From NCBI GenBank assembly GCA_946611025.1, contig CAMOCR010000036.1:1-7111 (forward strand): DNA of 7,111 nucleotides, in the 5' to 3' direction. Position numbers and translations under genes: made by a program. This document shows, in pieces, positions 6,907-7,111 of this stretch (within the stretch, counting starts at the first letter, position 1; every line of letters begins with the position of its first letter). Under the pieces are notes generated by a model. That model was not told the origin of the DNA. It ran no database searches and saw only the letters and a program-made list of their open reading frames with translations. Source of the DNA: an uncultured Alphaproteobacteria bacterium (GTDB taxonomy: Bacteria; Pseudomonadota; Alphaproteobacteria; Rs-D84).

Positions 6907-6938
6907 CCTGTCATTCCTGCCTGCGCAGGAATGACAGG
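6907..6938. repeat. Perfect 14-bp inverted repeat (REP-like palindrome) downstream of tsaE
   Basis: CCTGTCATTCCTGC (6907-6920) and its exact reverse complement (6925-6938) flank a CTGC loop. The element begins 3 bases after the tsaE stop and ends 23 bases before the stop of the convergent fragment. The GTCATTCC...GGAATGAC arms resemble dispersed palindromes known in several proteobacteria, such as the ATTCC/GGAAT-type Neisseria repeats. As RNA it would form a very stable hairpin able to protect or end the tsaE message, but no T-run follows directly, so it is not a textbook terminator. Whether it is repeated in this genome cannot be seen here. Confidence 0.8.
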
Positions 6939-6961
6939 TGTCTGGAATCAGAGAACATTGT

Positions 6962-7111
6962 TTATTGTTTTTTCCATTCGGTTTTTAATTTACCAAACAT
7001 TGCGGTACTATGAATTGTACCGTCTGGCCACAATTTTCTTTCGCGCTGGATTCCTTCAAGAATATATTTATTCTTTTCTAGACCTAATCTATTTAATACG
7101 TCACTATTTTT
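6962..7111 (-). CDS. C-terminal fragment of an unrecognised protein, running off the window
   Basis: The minus strand is open from the window edge to a TAA at 6964-6962, giving the last 49 residues of a protein whose start lies beyond 7111. The sequence is hydrophilic, begins KNSDVLNRLGLEKNKYILEG and ends FGKLKTEWKKQ, with two Trp and many charged residues. It contains no membrane segment and no motif that I can tie to a family. Codon choice looks like that of its neighbours. It is convergent with tsaE. Support is limited to the open frame, natural-looking composition and sensible placement after the inverted repeat. No function is proposed. Confidence 0.65.
   Translation of the reverse strand, partial: KNSDVLNRLGLEKNKYILEGIQRERKLWPDGTIHSTAMFGKLKTEWKKQ

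Noticed and set aside
1..7111. CRISPR array, tRNA or rRNA genes, insertion sequence
   Set aside because: No spaced direct repeats, cloverleaf, rRNA signature or transposase was seen. The only repeats are the 7-bp tandem array and the single palindrome near the right end.

Overview
The window looks like a chromosomal housekeeping stretch from an A+T-leaning Gram-negative bacterium, most likely an alphaproteobacterium. The aspartyl-tRNA synthetase has an alphaproteobacterial/Rickettsia-like look (opening KYRTHTCGEL, EFYQLDLEMSF after motif 2, FPTNQ near the C-terminus). UvrB opens with the PMGDQP form. A large AsmA-like envelope protein implies an outer membrane. I cannot name the genus from this sequence.

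Layout. Positions 1-131 are the 3' end of an RNA leader in front of aspS (132-1886, +). Its first 32 bases match the T-box antiterminator/antisequestrator core, with a GGGG-TGGCACC-GCGC start, a perfect 6-bp upper stem and a CCCT return strand. The variable T-box base is C, the base needed to pair with the G discriminator of tRNA-Asp. No oligo-U terminator follows. Instead the return strand can pair with the aspS Shine-Dalgarno, which suggests control of translation. A strong two-way terminator (1897-1930) separates aspS from a convergent 824-residue AsmA-like protein (1933-4407, -). A 61-bp A+T-rich divergent gap carrying TATAAT boxes on both strands leads to uvrB (4469-6460, +), followed after 5 bp by tsaE (6466-6903, +), which is probably co-transcribed. 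The first codons of tsaE are built from four tandem copies of a 7-bp unit. A perfect 14-bp inverted repeat (6907-6938) lies in the gap before a convergent gene fragment (6962-7111, -) that runs off the window and that I do not recognise.

How the genes relate. aspS and tsaE both act on translation accuracy (tRNA charging and the tRNA t6A modification), uvrB on DNA repair and the AsmA-like protein on the envelope. They do not form one pathway. The most noteworthy signal is the T-box-like leader, because this riboswitch class is classically a feature of Firmicutes and Actinobacteria and would be unexpected in an alphaproteobacterial aspS. The second is the frame-critical 7-bp repeat at the start of tsaE.
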